DNA of 64,000 nt from Stenopsyche tienmushanensis (GCA_008973525.1 WACJ01000522.1:186001-250000), one strand, 5' to 3'; numbered from the stretch's first letter, positions 23,950 through 35,025 are shown. The notes: generated by a model from the letters alone, not told the origin. Numbers and translations: made by a program.

Positions 23950-24657
23950 TACAAGAATGTGTCCCAAAAGTTATGAAATATACTTTTTATTGGCACACCC
24001 CTATTGCTTGCAACGTATTCGAATCGGTTGAATAAGGTAGAGGGATGATTAGCTTTACAGCACACCAAAATTCAATCTGCCGGGAGCATCAGTACAATCA
24101 GGATAGGTGATTTAGTGCACCCTTGTTTTGAGTTTATGTCACGACGCGTGATGGCGGATACTTCCCAACAACGTTGGGCGATTAAATTTTGCACAAAACT
24201 CGACAAAAAAAACCTGAAATCGAAGAAGACCAGAACGAGCAAATCCAAAGTGAAAACAATGTTGATTGTCTTTTTCGATACTAAGGGTTTGGTCCACAAA
24301 CAGTTAGTACCTCTAGGGCAAACCGTCAAGGCTGCCTATTATGTGAATGTTCTGGAAAGATTAAGGAAAAGGGAATACCTGAATGCTGCATCATGGCAAT
24401 CCGCCTAGCCACATGTCTTAATGCAGCACTGTTGGCTGACTCTTTTTTGTTCCCAAGAATCAAAACCACACTAAAATGACACTACTTTGACATCATTGAC
24501 GCTCTACAAATGGCCATGGCGAGAACCCTAAAGGTGAGAGAGAAAACATGTAGATTCTCATAGATAGTTATTTGAAGAATAATAACAATTTGTACTGGTA
24601 TTGTCAATAAATCTTTTAAAAAAGTGCATATTTCATGACTTTTGGGACACACCTGTA
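23950..24657 (+). mobile_element. mariner element with TA borders, internally deleted
   Basis: TGTGTCCCAAAAGTTATGAA (from 23958) at the left is answered by its near-inverse ending ACACCTGTA at the right (24634-24657); TA dinucleotides flank both. Within, the plus strand codes a mariner fragment. About 700 bp remain of a normal 1.3 kb. Confidence 0.8.
24115..24408 (+). pseudogene. mariner transposase fragment
   Basis: The frame reads FFDTKGLVHKQLVPLGQTV then KAAYYVNVLERLRKRE. That is the mid-domain segment between the first and second catalytic Asp of a mariner transposase. The N-terminal 25-35 residues (KNLKSKKTRTSKSKVK) derive from the sequence just before it. The frame runs out before the HDNA motif. 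Confidence 0.8.
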
Positions 24658-24658
24658 T

Positions 24659-24841
24659 TACATGGTGTGTCCCAAAAGTCATGAAATATATGACTGTATG
24701 ACTCTCTCGGCTTTGTAATTGAGAAATAACATTGAAATTCATGAATTTGAGGATGAAGAGATGGAAGAATCTTCATATAGAAAAAAAACAAAAAATCCGA
24801 AATGTATGTCATGTTAGAAAAATTATGGTTTATTGAGAACA
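24659..24841 (+). mobile_element. second mariner 5' end, cut by LINE
   Basis: GGTGTGTCCCAAAAGTCATG at 24665 repeats the terminus of the preceding element in direct orientation, abutting it within about 10 bp. The sequence then goes its own way and stops where LINE coding begins near 24842. Confidence 0.6.
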
Positions 24842-26118
24842 CCGCTCATGGAGGGCACCAAAATGGTCGCCTTCGACGACGATTTCGAAATAATGGTAAC
24901 TGCCAAAACGGAATATGGAAATAATCTGCTAGGACACGCTGCGGAGGGCCAGGAACTGGCTGACGGGGCCTGGACTACAGCTCGCCGCCCAGAATACCGA
25001 GGCCCTCTTCTTTACTAGGCGAAGAAAGTTGAGTATCGAGAACTGTGAGATCAAATTGCCAAGATCCATCCGTTACTTGGAGGTGGAAATTGACGATAAG
25101 CTCCGTTTTGTTGCACATACGGAGAAGCCCGCAACAAAGGCGACTAGTATTGCGGAAGGTCTAACTAGGTTGATGCCCAACATTGGAGGCCCTAAGTCTA
25201 ATCGCAGAAGACTGTACAACAAGGTGGTGCACTCGGTATTATTATACGGAGCTCCGATATGGATCGAAGCACTACACTTCGAAAAGGCCAGGCTCAATCT
25301 GGCTAGAGTGCAGAGAAGTGCACAGTGTCAGAAGACGCAGTGAGCCTGGCACTGACTGCCATACCGCCAATCGATCTGCTCGCAAAGGAAAGAGAAGCTA
25401 TATACACTGGAAAAACCAGACAGAGCGCCAGGCAGCACATCATGGCGGAATGGCAGGCCCTATGAGACAGCTCCGCCAAAGGTCTCATTCCGGACCTGAA
25501 GACCTGGGCATCCAGGACACACGGTCAGCTGTGCTACCATCTCACCCAGGCACTCACTGGACACTGCTGTTATGGTAGCTACCTGTTTAAAATTCAAAAG
25601 GAGGCCGGTCCGGAATGCCACCACTGCGGAGCGGAGCTGGACGATGCCGCGCACGCGCTATTCGACTGCCCAGCCTGGAGCACAAAGAGGGACGCACTGC
25701 GGGAGGAGCTTGTAGTTAATTCACTCACACCCAGCAACATAGTCCCCATGATGCTAACCAATGCCAGGGCATGGAACGCGCTGTGCGAATTCGTGGCGAG
25801 CGTTACGCTGCAGAAGGAAGATGCTGAACCACTGACGACTCAGTGGTTCAGTGGGCACACATTGAAGCATCCTCCTCCTCAACCTATGAGCGAGAAAACC
25901 CAGCGGAGCAACATAAGAGGTTTCGAGAATATCCTACAGGATAGGATACGCTAAGTGTTAACATGAGGCCCAAGAGGAATACATTCCGCCACCCTAGAGC
26001 AATACTTTGTGGTAGCCGGGTGGCGGTGGAACCGGATGAGGGGTTTAGTGAGTCAAATCTCACACTACCCCAGAATGGCGGTGTCTTATGAAGATTCCCC
26101 TCCTTCGAAAAAAAAAGA
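24842..26118 (+). mobile_element. 5'-truncated R1-clade-type LINE
   Basis: The plus strand carries the C-terminal half of a reverse transcriptase with frameshifts: MVAFDDDFEIMVTAKTEY (the A/V-DD box region), SIRYLEVEIDDKLRFVAHTE, LTRLMPNIGGPKSNRRRLYN, KVVHSVLLYGAPIW and NLARVQRSA. It ends with a CCHC-type knuckle, ECHHCGAELDDAAHALFDCP then AWSTKRDALREEL. The 3' UTR ends in CTCACACTACCCCAGAATGG and a poly-A run at 26108-26117. The last part is similar to the LINE tails at 28.65 and 40.4 kb. Confidence 0.85.
25029..25343 (+). pseudogene. R1-type reverse transcriptase fragment
   Basis: This 104-residue stretch covers the thumb region (SIRYLEVEIDDKLRF to PIWIEALHFEKARLNLARVQ). It breaks at RSAQ, where the related copy at 39.7 kb continues with GALQVTAAYRTV. 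Frame breaks before and after make it non-functional. Confidence 0.85.
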
Positions 26119-26294
26119 TTATAGCGACAGACAAACAAAATTATCAAATTTGGGACAATATAAATCCACATGAGATACACCAGCACTAAATGCATCCCAA
26201 AAAGATATTGTTTGGCCTAGCAGAATCATCGGTCTGTATTTCTTCCCAAAACGAAACTGACATTAATTTAAAAGTCATCGACGATAAGTAGCTT

Positions 26295-26585
26295 TTTATG
26301 ACCTAAACTGGATGATATGGATACCGTGGTTTCAGCACAACAACACTGCGCGTGCTACAATAGACATTCTGCACGAACGATGTAAGGACATTATTTCTCG
26401 CACTGCATCGACGTTAGCTGGTCATCGATTTAAGGATTTTAGACTATCTTAAATCGCAGATCAACATAGCGAATTCAGTCAGATGCGACAGTCATCAAAA
26501 ATTGGACCTCCCGAATGCCTGCCACAAAGCAAAGCCGTGGTGGACTTTTGTACGGCTAAAAAAATCATTCAAATTAAAAGAAAAT
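26295..26585 (+). pseudogene. Tc/mariner-like transposase remnant
   Basis: The plus strand reads WFQHNNTARATIDILHERCK then DIISR; the intact family motif is WFQQDGAxxHxARxTIDxLHE, so the catalytic Asp is lost here. Near 26495-26555 it reads NWTSRMPATKQSRGGLLYG, the usual C-terminal NWxxRxxxxxxSRGGHL segment. Frame breaks separate the two. Confidence 0.6.
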
Positions 26586-26789
26586 AAGTGCATATGTCAA
26601 ATACGATATATTTTTATTATTCCGCAGTGATAATAAAGTACGATTCATGCTACATTTATGCCAAACCTTTATTTGTCTACCTCCAGACAAAGTTGCCACA
26701 AATAGGCCAACTTTATCCCTAGTACAAGCCAAAAACACAATCCTAGACGTAGATAATGATAGTTTCATGCTTTCCTAAGCACATGGCAT

Positions 26790-27300
26790 TTATAAGAGTA
26801 GTTGCACCATAGTTTCCATGGAACTTTTCACATTATTATAAAAGTTTAGCAGGACTCTGAGCAAATACGATCCGAAAGAATGGGTCAATCGAGCGCAAAC
26901 AGTTTGAGGCATTCCGAGAGCCATTACGCTTCTTTAAAATGATACATTGGATGTAACATGCTTGCGGTTTAATCACGTGCATTGGACATAAATACCGAAT
27001 TGACAGGTCGTGTAATGTTTGCGGACTAGGGGATGTTCCGTTCCGAGGGTTGTATTACATTAAGGGACAATTTCGCGGCTAAGGCCGGCACTAAGTGGCA
27101 AACCATGTCTCACTAATTTTCCGCCATATATTATGTATAACTAAAGTTGAACTTCGCACACAGAATGATCAAAGTTCGGAAAGTCCGTTTATAACTACCC
27201 TCATCTTGGGGCTTTTATTTTTCATTCGACCACGGGGGAAGCCCCGTACAGTTTTCATTGAGGCTTATAAATTCCAACAGATTGTTATAAAATTATGACT
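26790..27300. other. non-repetitive block; candidate cis-regulatory island
   Basis: The block has mixed composition with unique words (GGGATGTTCCGTTCCGAGGG, TCGCGGCTAAGGCCGGC) and no transposon or coding match. Function is speculative. Confidence 0.22.
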
Positions 27301-27511
27301 ATAGAACGACTGAAAATATTTAATATTGATTCCATTACACATAAAATAAAAAGTCTAAACAATGAAATGATACATTAAAATAATTTAAAAAATAAAATTT
27401 TAATAATACTGTATGTGTACTATACATGTGCCTTGAATTTAGTACACGCCATTGCAGTGCTAAAACGATTTAGTGATGCACTAAAACGTCACGTAGGTCT
27501 TCAACCTAAAT

Positions 27512-28190
27512 CAGTGCTTCTCAATCTATTATTATAATGGGATTTTTATAGTATTAAAAATTATTCATCTTAAAAATGTACAATGAATAGCAATAAGGGA
27601 AGAATATAAACTGTAAGACAAAGATAAATGGTAAAAAAATATAAATAGTCTCTTAGATTTTGAAGTGAAACAACTATATACGTTGTAAAGCAAATTGGCT
27701 TGAACGTCACGAAAAGTGAAACACCAACCGGCAATTGATTCAACAGAAAAAGAAGGAAAATCTGTTTGTTTGTTAGTGTCTCCGAATGCCTGAAGTAACA
27801 TTAAAGCATCTAGTGTTTCGTAATTTAGTCGGGATCTGATTTTGGAAGCCAGGCAACTTGCTGCTGAAAATGGACGCTCAGCCTCCACACTCGTTAGAGG
27901 TATCGTCATCAGCTATTCAGTATTTTCGTATAACACCATCAATGTGACTGATAAAATTCCTTTCTGCTGAGACACAGACTAAAACTCGCAAAATTCCCGA
28001 TTTCCCGACAAATTATTTATTTCTGTCGCTGCAGATCAATACTTCTATACTCTAATACTTTTATGTGATTCTTAGTTATATTACGGAGGAATACAAAAAT
28101 TCTGAACCCCGTATCTATTATATTTCATATCGATATTCCCATTATTAGAGTCGAGGTGTAGTAAATACATCACCGGTAGGGAAAGGTTAG
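27512..28190 (-). mobile_element. hAT element, copy B, with hATC coding
   Basis: The left end CAGTGCTTCTCAATC (27512-27526) is a classic hAT-type terminus. Minus-strand coding of the hAT C-terminal dimerisation domain lies at 27770-27909. 27780-28190 then matches copies A, C and D: the AACTTGCTGCTGAAAAT block, the block ending CGGAGGAATAC and CATCACCGGTAGGG. It stops abruptly at 28190 against LINE sequence. Confidence 0.75.
27565..27909 (-). pseudogene. hAT transposase C-terminal dimerisation domain (hATC)
   Basis: The frame starts MTIPLTSVEAERPFSAASCL and continues ASKIRSRLNYETLDALMLLQ. That is the conserved hATC block (S.E..FS....I...R..L....L..L..L) that dimerises hAT transposases. The rest of the frame to residue 114 is non-conserved. 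The upstream BED finger and RNase-H parts are absent here, so it is a relic. Confidence 0.85.
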
Positions 28191-28700
28191 ACGAGCGAAA
28201 AAGAAGACCTTGGACCTTTTGAAGATCTCAAGAGTTACTTATCACACGAGCAGAACTGAAAGAAACCTGTCAACACAGATGGAATCAATCCAGCAAAGGA
28301 AGATGGACCCATCAACTTATACCGATCGTAAGTCAATGAAGAATCCAGAAAAAACGGAAAGACTACCTTCAGTTTGACAGGATAGTTTGACAAGTCCTGA
28401 CAGGACATAGCTGTTTCGAAGCCTATCTAAAACATATAAACAAAGAGACAACCACATCGTGCCACCACTTTCAGGCGAAGGTTGAGGACGTGTAAAATCA
28501 AAAACATGAACTACAACACGAACTGACACCTTTGGCGGGAACTCATAGAGGAAGTAATAACAACCAAAGAGGACATTAAAAAAGAGAGGCACCGTGCGTT
28601 TCTTCAACACTTGAAGGGACCTTATATTCAAACTACCTGTCCCCCTGAAGCAATGTGATGTCTTATGCAAGATTCCCATCCTACAGGAAAAAACATAGAT
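28191..28700 (+). mobile_element. 5'-truncated R1-type LINE tail
   Basis: 28191-28660 is similar to 39805-40345 of the next LINE copy (GGAAGATGGACCCA, CAACTTATACCGATCGTAA versus CGACTTATCCCGGTCGTAA). It ends with CTGTCCCCCTGAAGCAAT and TGTCTTATGCAAGATTCCCA as that family does, then GGAAAAAACA. Reading frames are broken. Confidence 0.75.
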
Positions 28701-29030
28701 ACGTAGCATAAAGCAATCACTACACCAGTTGCGTGCCTATTTTATTACATACTAGCGAATACCCGGCATGCGTTGCAATGCCATAAGCGCTTAATAATTA
28801 TTTGAAAAGAAACGCAGTACGTGGTTTATTGCTTCAGGTCTCGTGAAGCGCGAGCCGAAGAGCTGGGAATCAAAAACATATGGTGCACCCATATAATATT
28901 TTTGCTATGCCTGTATTATTTTCGCAAGTATAAGTAATAAGTGGACGAATTCTTTTTGCAATCGGATAAACGGTATAGCAGCGCATTACATACGAACAAA
29001 CAAACATTGATTTTTATATATTTGATTACA
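28700..29030 (+). mobile_element. SINE/LINE-tail-like element
   Basis: The start TACTAGCGAATACCCGGCAT with GCGTTGCAATGCC, and the end CATACGAACAAACAAACATT followed by GATTTTTATATA, match the head and tail of short retroelements widespread in arthropods ('CCCGGCNNNCGTTG ... GAACAAACAAACATTNATTTTTATATA'). About 300 bp lie between, with a scrap shared with 15.2 kb. 28700-28730 on the minus strand also has a tRNA A-box-like TGGTGTAGTGATT. Confidence 0.5.
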
Positions 29031-29990
29031 CAACACACAGCACAATATTTTAGCTAACAATTTTAACAACCAATAAATGTTGATAAACCCTTGTTGTTGA
29101 TAAATTTGAGCTGAACAATTAAGTGCTCTATAACTCAATAGATATAGCAATTATCCGGACAATGAGAGGTCATATTTGTTAACATATATAAATAAATATA
29201 TTACAAAATATAGTTTAAAATGCTGCTGCATAATACACGGCTACGTAGCGATAAAAATGAAAAGATCAGAGTTGCGATCCTCATTTAGTAGGTTTTTAAA
29301 TCCTGGATTAAAGGAGATATTCAGGGATAGTCTTGGCCGAGAGAAGACAGTTTCTTTGTCCCTCTTTTAACTAGTCTTGGACATTTTTTAGAAGTGGCGT
29401 TCATGAAATCTTGCAACTAGGTCTGGTCTCTTATTGAAGAAAACAAATAAGCCACATGTCTTCTTATAGTAAAATAATTGAAGAAATCATAAGGATTATC
29501 CTGTTAAGACTCCTAATGAATGGATTTTCCTGATTGTTCTAATTCATCACCGTCTTTCAATAAAAAGACGGCGCAAGACCAGATCCAGCAAGACATTCAC
29601 ACAAAATTAATTGAACAAACATCTAGGTGTCACATTTGGAAAACCCTATATTAAAGAGTTAATTCTTAATTAATCTTTTTTTTTGTTTAAAACAATTTAT
29701 CATTTCGGTTTTTAAAAGGTGCGTTAAAATTAATAATCGTGTCGAAGACTTACATCGCCATTATTGAACAATTTATTCAGGGCTATCCAAGTGTAAACAT
29801 CAATTGGATTTGTAAAATTGATGAATCATTTAAACGCCGAGAAGGACAAGAATCACTAGTCAAAAGAGAGAATTAGAGCTCAATAAACCGCCTCACCTTG
29901 AAGTCCGTAATGTACTTCTGTACATTTGTTCCCGATTTTTGTCGAATCGTTAATTGGACAAAACCGCATAATGTCTGAGAAGGCCTCAAT
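29031..29990. other. AT-rich stretch, nothing recognised
   Basis: No coding or repeat signal found. Confidence 0.45.
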
Positions 29991-30310
29991 GAGAGAGATA
30001 ATAATGGTTGTGGAGATTCCTCGTTATTCGCTGCTGCGATCATTCTTCAGCAGCAGTCGAGTGTATAATTCGAATATGACCCGCGTAATATACATTATGA
30101 ACGTTTCCTTTCCGGGAACGAGAGCATGCTCCTGTTCCCTAATCGAGAACCACCCCGGGCATTTCGCAGAATATAAATCTCGGCCTTATAAAAAGTTTTC
30201 TTTTGTGTGTACATTGTTAAAGTTGTAGGGCGGTAATTAGCGGCATGTGCGTTAGTCAAATGTTAACTAACTCCGGAGCCGCTGTTTACCGCTTTTTCTT
30301 TTTATTTCTC
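29991..30310. other. non-repetitive block; candidate cis-regulatory island
   Basis: The block has GCTGCTGCGATCATTCTTCA, GGGCGGTAATTAGCGGCATG and a CCGGGAACGAGAGCATGC section. A 100-codon frame over it lacks any domain. Non-coding regulatory use is only a possibility. Confidence 0.25.
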
Positions 30311-31120
30311 TAACTTGTGCTAAAATTTACATTGTTCCACAGCACCAACTTTCCTCTGCTACAAGAACTAAATTATGCTTAGTTTTGCGCTTCTGCAGTT
30401 AATGTACGGCAATATTTTCTTAGAGCAACTTCTGATATTTATGGTATGTTTCGTTTATCAACTGTAAGCATATAACATAAATTAATTTTCTAAAATTCTA
30501 CCTTGAAAATTATGCTTACACGTTTATCCATATTCTTTATCTAAATAATACAACTTTTACTTTATAATTTAATTCAAAAACTCAAAATCAAAAATGAACA
30601 GTTTGCTTTAAAACTTATAATTGAAGTGTAATCCCTTTGTTAATTCAACAAGACCTGCTCTCTTCATTGTGGGTTTCTTTAAAACATAACAAAAAGTACT
30701 GCCATAGCGAAGAGCTATTTCAAAAAAACACCCACGACTGAGTAGCGCAGGCTCCGCTCTTTCGACATCGCTCCGGCTGACGACGAATTCAGTTGCTATT
30801 AAAGGAGGTGCCATTATTATACATATTTTTTAAAATATCATTTATTCATCACCTCACGATACTCGGTAACGATCACAATTAAGAAACGTTCAATGCAAGG
30901 CAACGTGCAGTTGTGAGAACCAAAAATGAAAGTCGTGCCGGGTGAAACACCAAAACGTTCGTCCCGGCCAACCCACTTCAAATTCTTACTAACCAACACA
31001 CTCGTGCCCCAATCTTACACAAACACCCAGGATGTTGACCTACGAACCAAATTGTTGTATTAAGGATCTACTACCCGGGTATGCTATTCTAAATGTTAAC
31101 AACATTCAAGAAACTGATCC
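30311..31120. other. mixed stretch, nothing recognised
   Basis: 30600-30815 is somewhat GC-richer, with an unrecognised 68-codon minus frame. No transposon match is seen. Confidence 0.35.
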
Positions 31121-31124
31121 AAAA

Positions 31125-31208
31125 GACTCCCTGTCTTCGCGTAGAAAATCTCCCGTTTTAGCTCACCCAGATGACACAAAACGTCACCCACGTACTCTAA
31201 TCAACTCG
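31125..31208 (+). repeat. GCTCACCCAGAT repeat, copy 2
   Basis: It contains CTCCCGTTTTAGCTCACCCA, GATGACACAAAACGTCACCC and ACGTACTCTA. It matches 32.19 kb (+), 44.36 kb (-) and partly 16.88 kb (+). Confidence 0.65.
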
Positions 31209-31363
31209 CTCTTGTTTACACATCGAGTAACATAAACAATGTTATTAAACATATAATCTCCATTGGGGACATCAATTAATCGCCTCAATATTCATTTTCA
31301 TCAGATTCCGGAGATAAGACTAAATTTGGATCGATCGAAAATATGAATGTTTCCAATAGCACT

Positions 31364-31732
31364 GTAACGTTGGGGCGGGGGGCGCTCTCGGGGGGAGCGT
31401 CCCCGGGCGGCTCTCCGCCTCTACGAACTCGTCGGAATAGCCGTGCTAGCGCACGGGTTCGTTCTTCTATCGGATCGTGATATTGCTAGACGAATTGATG
31501 AGAATATACGGGCATCGAATAGAAAGACTCTCTTTTCTAAATAACCATTTATTCCACACGAAAGAGAGAGAGATATAAAGAGATCTGGTTGCAGGAAGGA
31601 TGACCTCCTGCAGCCAAGGATAACCGACGACTCCCCCGACTCCCGCCTCCTGCGCGTCACTACTCAACCGGCAACGGTGCACGCGCAAGAAGCGATCCGT
31701 CGGTGCAATGTCTCCGCAGGGCCACAAGAGAT
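31364..31732 (-). mobile_element. LTR (solo or truncated), minus-oriented
   Basis: On the minus strand it contains CTTGGCTGCAGGAGGTCATC, GCAACCAGATCTC, TGGAATAAATGGTTATTT and AGAGTCTTTCTATTCGATGC, then GC-rich sequence with CCCCGAGAGCGCC, ending AACGTTACA. It aligns with 41510-41757 (plus). AATAAA within it is in the expected sense for a polyadenylation signal. No internal coding region is attached. Confidence 0.7.
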
Positions 31733-31861
31733 GGCGTTTTTGAGATAGTTTTATATCCGAAGATCATTCAGAAAGTAAGGTTACAATATTTATGTAAGAT
31801 CGAAAAACTTTTTGTATATAATTGAAATTCAGAGAATATTTCATAAATATATTATTTACTA

Positions 31862-32005
31862 TTTTTCAACGTATTCATCGTAGAGATCAAGAAATTTCTG
31901 TGTGGCGCGACTACCTCTCCGTCGGAAGAATTTTCTGTGACTGAACAAAATGGCCGACAAATACCCAGAACCAAACAAACTGACCGTTAGAATCCCCCCT
32001 ACATA
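31862..32005 (-). mobile_element. LTVSLFG repeat copy 2, possibly a mariner C-terminal scrap
   Basis: The minus strand reads LTVSLFGSGYLSAILFSHRK then FFRRRGSRATQKFLDLYDEY and VEK with a stop. The ending KFLDLYDEYVEK resembles the last residues of mariner transposases, while the front is the same frame as at 10.25 and 61.55 kb. The right flank AATCCCCCCTACA recurs at 63.37 kb. Confidence 0.5.
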
Positions 32006-32055
32006 CCAGGACCTTTTTAGATGATCATCGTAAAATAATTATTATTTTTACGTTA

Positions 32056-32075
32056 CCCCCCCCCCCCCCCCCCCC
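32056..32075. repeat. 20-nt poly(C) run
   Basis: Twenty C residues in a row follow CGTTA. Exact length could be a sequencing or assembly artefact. Confidence 0.8.
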
Positions 32076-32171
32076 ATCATCGCTTCTGATCGTCGTTTAT
32101 TATTAAGGTGATGCATTCGTTCATAACATTTTATCTCTTTTTTTTACTGTTTTATTATGATTCCCACACAC

Positions 32172-32250
32172 TAAAGGCTCCCACTTTTGCTCACCCAGAT
32201 AACGCAAACCGTCATCTGCGTATTCTAGCTAACGTAGTGAGATTTTTTTC
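32172..32250 (+). repeat. GCTCACCCAGAT repeat, copy 3
   Basis: It contains CTCCCACTTTTGCTCACCCA, GATAACGCAAACCGTCATCT and GCGTATTCTA. It lies 1.0 kb from copy 2 in the same orientation. Confidence 0.65.
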
Positions 32251-32775
32251 TCACTGATGGAATCTAAATGAAAATTGAAAAATGGTCACAGATTCAAACC
32301 CCAACATATTTATGTGTCGAAATTCACAAATGTTGGCAACAATAAAAACAACAGTCAAACCTTTTTAGTCTGCATTTGAATAGCTCCACCATTAATTAAA
32401 TAGAGTATGCACTCTTAGAAATGCATATATTCGAATAAGACATTATAATGCAAGAGCATAAAAGGCAATATGGTGCTGTTTCACTAACAAAAACCACAAT
32501 GGTTCTCAAAGTACGAAACATCCATAAGCTGGAATTAAACAAAAGTTAATACCGTTGCGGCTACATTCGTTGGTTAAATTGTAGTTCATTTGTGTAATAT
32601 ATAATAAGCTCATGCTTCAAATGATTAAGAGAAGCTTGCATACAAATAGAATTTACAATTATACGCTACGTATTTATTATTACAATGCTACGTATTTAGT
32701 ACTCAATATTCGATAATATATGTCAATATAGAAAGTATATTATATAAGTATATCGATATAGATAGTATATTCAGA
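32251..32775. other. AT-rich stretch, nothing recognised
   Basis: TATA-rich low-complexity words occur at 32690-32775. No gene is seen. Confidence 0.45.
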
Positions 32776-32870
32776 TTCGATGTAGTAATGTTGTAAAAAT
32801 TCAACTTTACTACAACTCGATTCAGTGTAGTAAATACACCATAGTAAAGGAAAGGTTAAGATTGTATTAT
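32776..32870 (+). mobile_element. hAT-derived fragment F
   Basis: GTGTAGTAAATACACCATAG and TAAAGGAAAGGTTAAG match the end of the block in copies A-D (GTAGTAAATACATCACCGGT, then AGGGAAAGGTTAA). Very short. Confidence 0.5.
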
Positions 32871-33085
32871 GGATTCTGGGGTATAATGACATACCCACGT
32901 CTCATCCCCTATCGCGATAGAGTCCAAAAAAGCGTCCTCCTCCTGTGCAAAACAATCCAAAAGCTTACTCCCGGCGGTCACAAGATTTTGATGGTGTTTC
33001 AATGTGAAAATTCTGGATATCCATCTCGCACATAACTTCTTTTATAACCAAGTTTTTCCGACACAATAACGTCAAGGGGACTTCA
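32871..33085 (-). pseudogene. mariner transposase fragment with first catalytic Asp
   Basis: The minus strand reads KLLDCFAQEEDAFLDSIAIG then DETWVCHYTPES. GDETWV holds the first catalytic Asp of mariner transposases. Before it in another frame it reads SYVRDGYPEFSH. The copy is framed by hAT fragment F and AT-rich sequence and has lost both ends. Confidence 0.8.
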
Positions 33086-34120
33086 AGAAAAGCTAATCTA
33101 TAAAGCTAATTTTTGAGGACACCAATAACATATTATTGTACATATCAGTATTAAACTAAAATCTACAAAAAAAAGCTTATCTATAAAATACATACAATAT
33201 TAATTTACATATCTCAAAAATTATAAATTTCGGCAACAAAATCATCACAGTAGACTGCCATTTTATTTATTTATTATACCAAAACAATATCCCGTACTTT
33301 AACAATGCACCCACTGTTTCTATTGTTTGAAATGTATTTTAAAAGGGTTGCCTGTACTTATTAAATTAACTCATAAATTTGATATAAGCGTGCAAAAATA
33401 TACTAAGAGGATATTAAATAAAAAAATACCATCATAGAAAAAGCACTTCAACAAATATTTCACCCTTCCTTTGAAATATTATATTAGATCTCTGGAGACG
33501 ATAAAAAATCGCAAGGTGTTCTCGAGTCTCTAGAGCTACCCTAAATTTCAAGACGGTCAATTTTAAGAAGTGGATGGTATAACTCCTCAAAATCTCAAAT
33601 TATATTCATCGCATTACCAAAGTATAAAGGCAAGCTTGCATATCATCGTCGATAGTTAAAATATATTGAATCATGTTAAATGTATCTGTTCATTTGAAAA
33701 ACAAATTATTTCATGATGTTAACTCCCGTATGAACCTTTGACCGATAATATGAAATTTATGCACATATTTATCATATAAAGTATACCTCACAAAGCAGCT
33801 GAAAGCACAGCTATCTCCACGGAGTCGGCTAATAGTGCTATATAAATTCTGAAAAGATAAAAAGGAAATACACTCTTCATATAATATACAACAAGAGGAA
33901 GATAACTATGGATACCGCGAGTGTAACTCATTCCGGTCCACTCACTTAAAAACGCGCGTTTCGCGTGACGCTTTTATAAGTCCGTTCACGCTATGACGCA
34001 TGTCTTGTAGTTTGAGATTTTGACGCATTAAAAATAATTCATAAAAATTTCGATATGTGCCCTATGATCCACACAAGTATTTATAGGGTATATTTACGAG
34101 GGTATTATCAGAAGTATCCA
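33086..34120. other. AT-rich stretch, nothing recognised
   Basis: No coding or repeat signal found; 33930-34000 is a short GC-richer patch. Confidence 0.45.
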
Positions 34121-34129
34121 ACCTGAAAT

Positions 34130-34560
34130 ACTTTTATTCGAAAGATCTCAGTCCAATCAATATTAACGCCAAGCTAGGTTCTACTCTAGAGGAGTCTGCA
34201 TTTCGTTTACAAAATATTGGGTGGCAGAGATTAAACGAGGCCGTACGAGCTGCTAAGACAAACATCGCAGTGGACGACCAAATGAGGTGACCACGCCATG
34301 GTAAAGAAAATTCACAAAATTTTGTTGCAACGTGAAAGTGGGATCTAGCAGACATTGTAGGTATTTCAAAAAATGCTGTACATTACATATTGACTGAAAA
34401 TTTGGACATGAGAAAGCTGTGCGCAAGATAGGTGCCGCGTTTGCTTACAATAAAACAAAAATAGCGCTTCACACCAATAAAGTCGAGTTTTTGCGATGAT
34501 TTATAACCATTAATGAAACATAGGTCCTTTATTTGTCCCGACTATACCAATCCGCTCACA
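34130..34560 (+). pseudogene. mariner transposase N-terminal remnant
   Basis: Plus-strand codons from about 34349 read ADIVGISKNAVHYILTENLD then MRKLCAR, stop, VPRLLTIKQK, stop. This is the second helix-turn-helix and linker of mariner transposases (family form GISxGSVxxILxxxLxMRKLxARWVPRLLT). The Trp of ARWVPR has become a stop codon. The catalytic domain is not readable downstream. Confidence 0.75.
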
Positions 34561-34940
34561 AAAGTGCATAACAAGGTGCAAAGCCGAATTTAAACATCTG
34601 TGTCCGCGTTTACATGATCATTCTTAGCTTCGATTGGCCAATTGTGCTATGAGCGCGAGGGGAAAACTAGCTAGGTTATGTAAATAATTGAAAATTAAAA
34701 TTATTTAACCAGCTAAGATATATGGATGCATATTGTAAATTAGAATTAGATATAAATAAATTAGAGTAAAATAGATAAATATATTTTTCATGGAGAAGCC
34801 TAGTCTCGCTCGCGGCCATATTTGGGGCGAGCAACCTACAAAATATGTTCTCACCGCTGGGGTTGCTTTCGTAGAGATTTAAAACGCCCCCAGCTATAAT
34901 TTTTTTTGTCAAAAATGCCACATAAAGCTCTAAAAGAGGA
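34561..34940. other. mixed stretch, nothing recognised
   Basis: No gene or named repeat is identified. Confidence 0.4.
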
Positions 34941-34943
34941 GAG

Positions 34944-35025
34944 TAAGGTCTGTGTGCCCAACCGGTCCGCCTTTCGGACCGCTGATACGACAAATGAGAG
35001 CCTCGTGATCGGACGCTATGCCCGA
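34944..35025 (+). repeat. dispersed repeat pair, member 1 (GGTCCGC..CGGACCGCTGAT)
   Basis: AACCGGTCCGCCTTTCGGAC then CGCTGATACGACAAATGAGA matches 37068-37140 (ATCGGTCCGCTTTTCGGACT, GCTGATATGACAAATGAGCG). A small GGTCCG/CGGACC hairpin lies in its centre. Confidence 0.65.
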
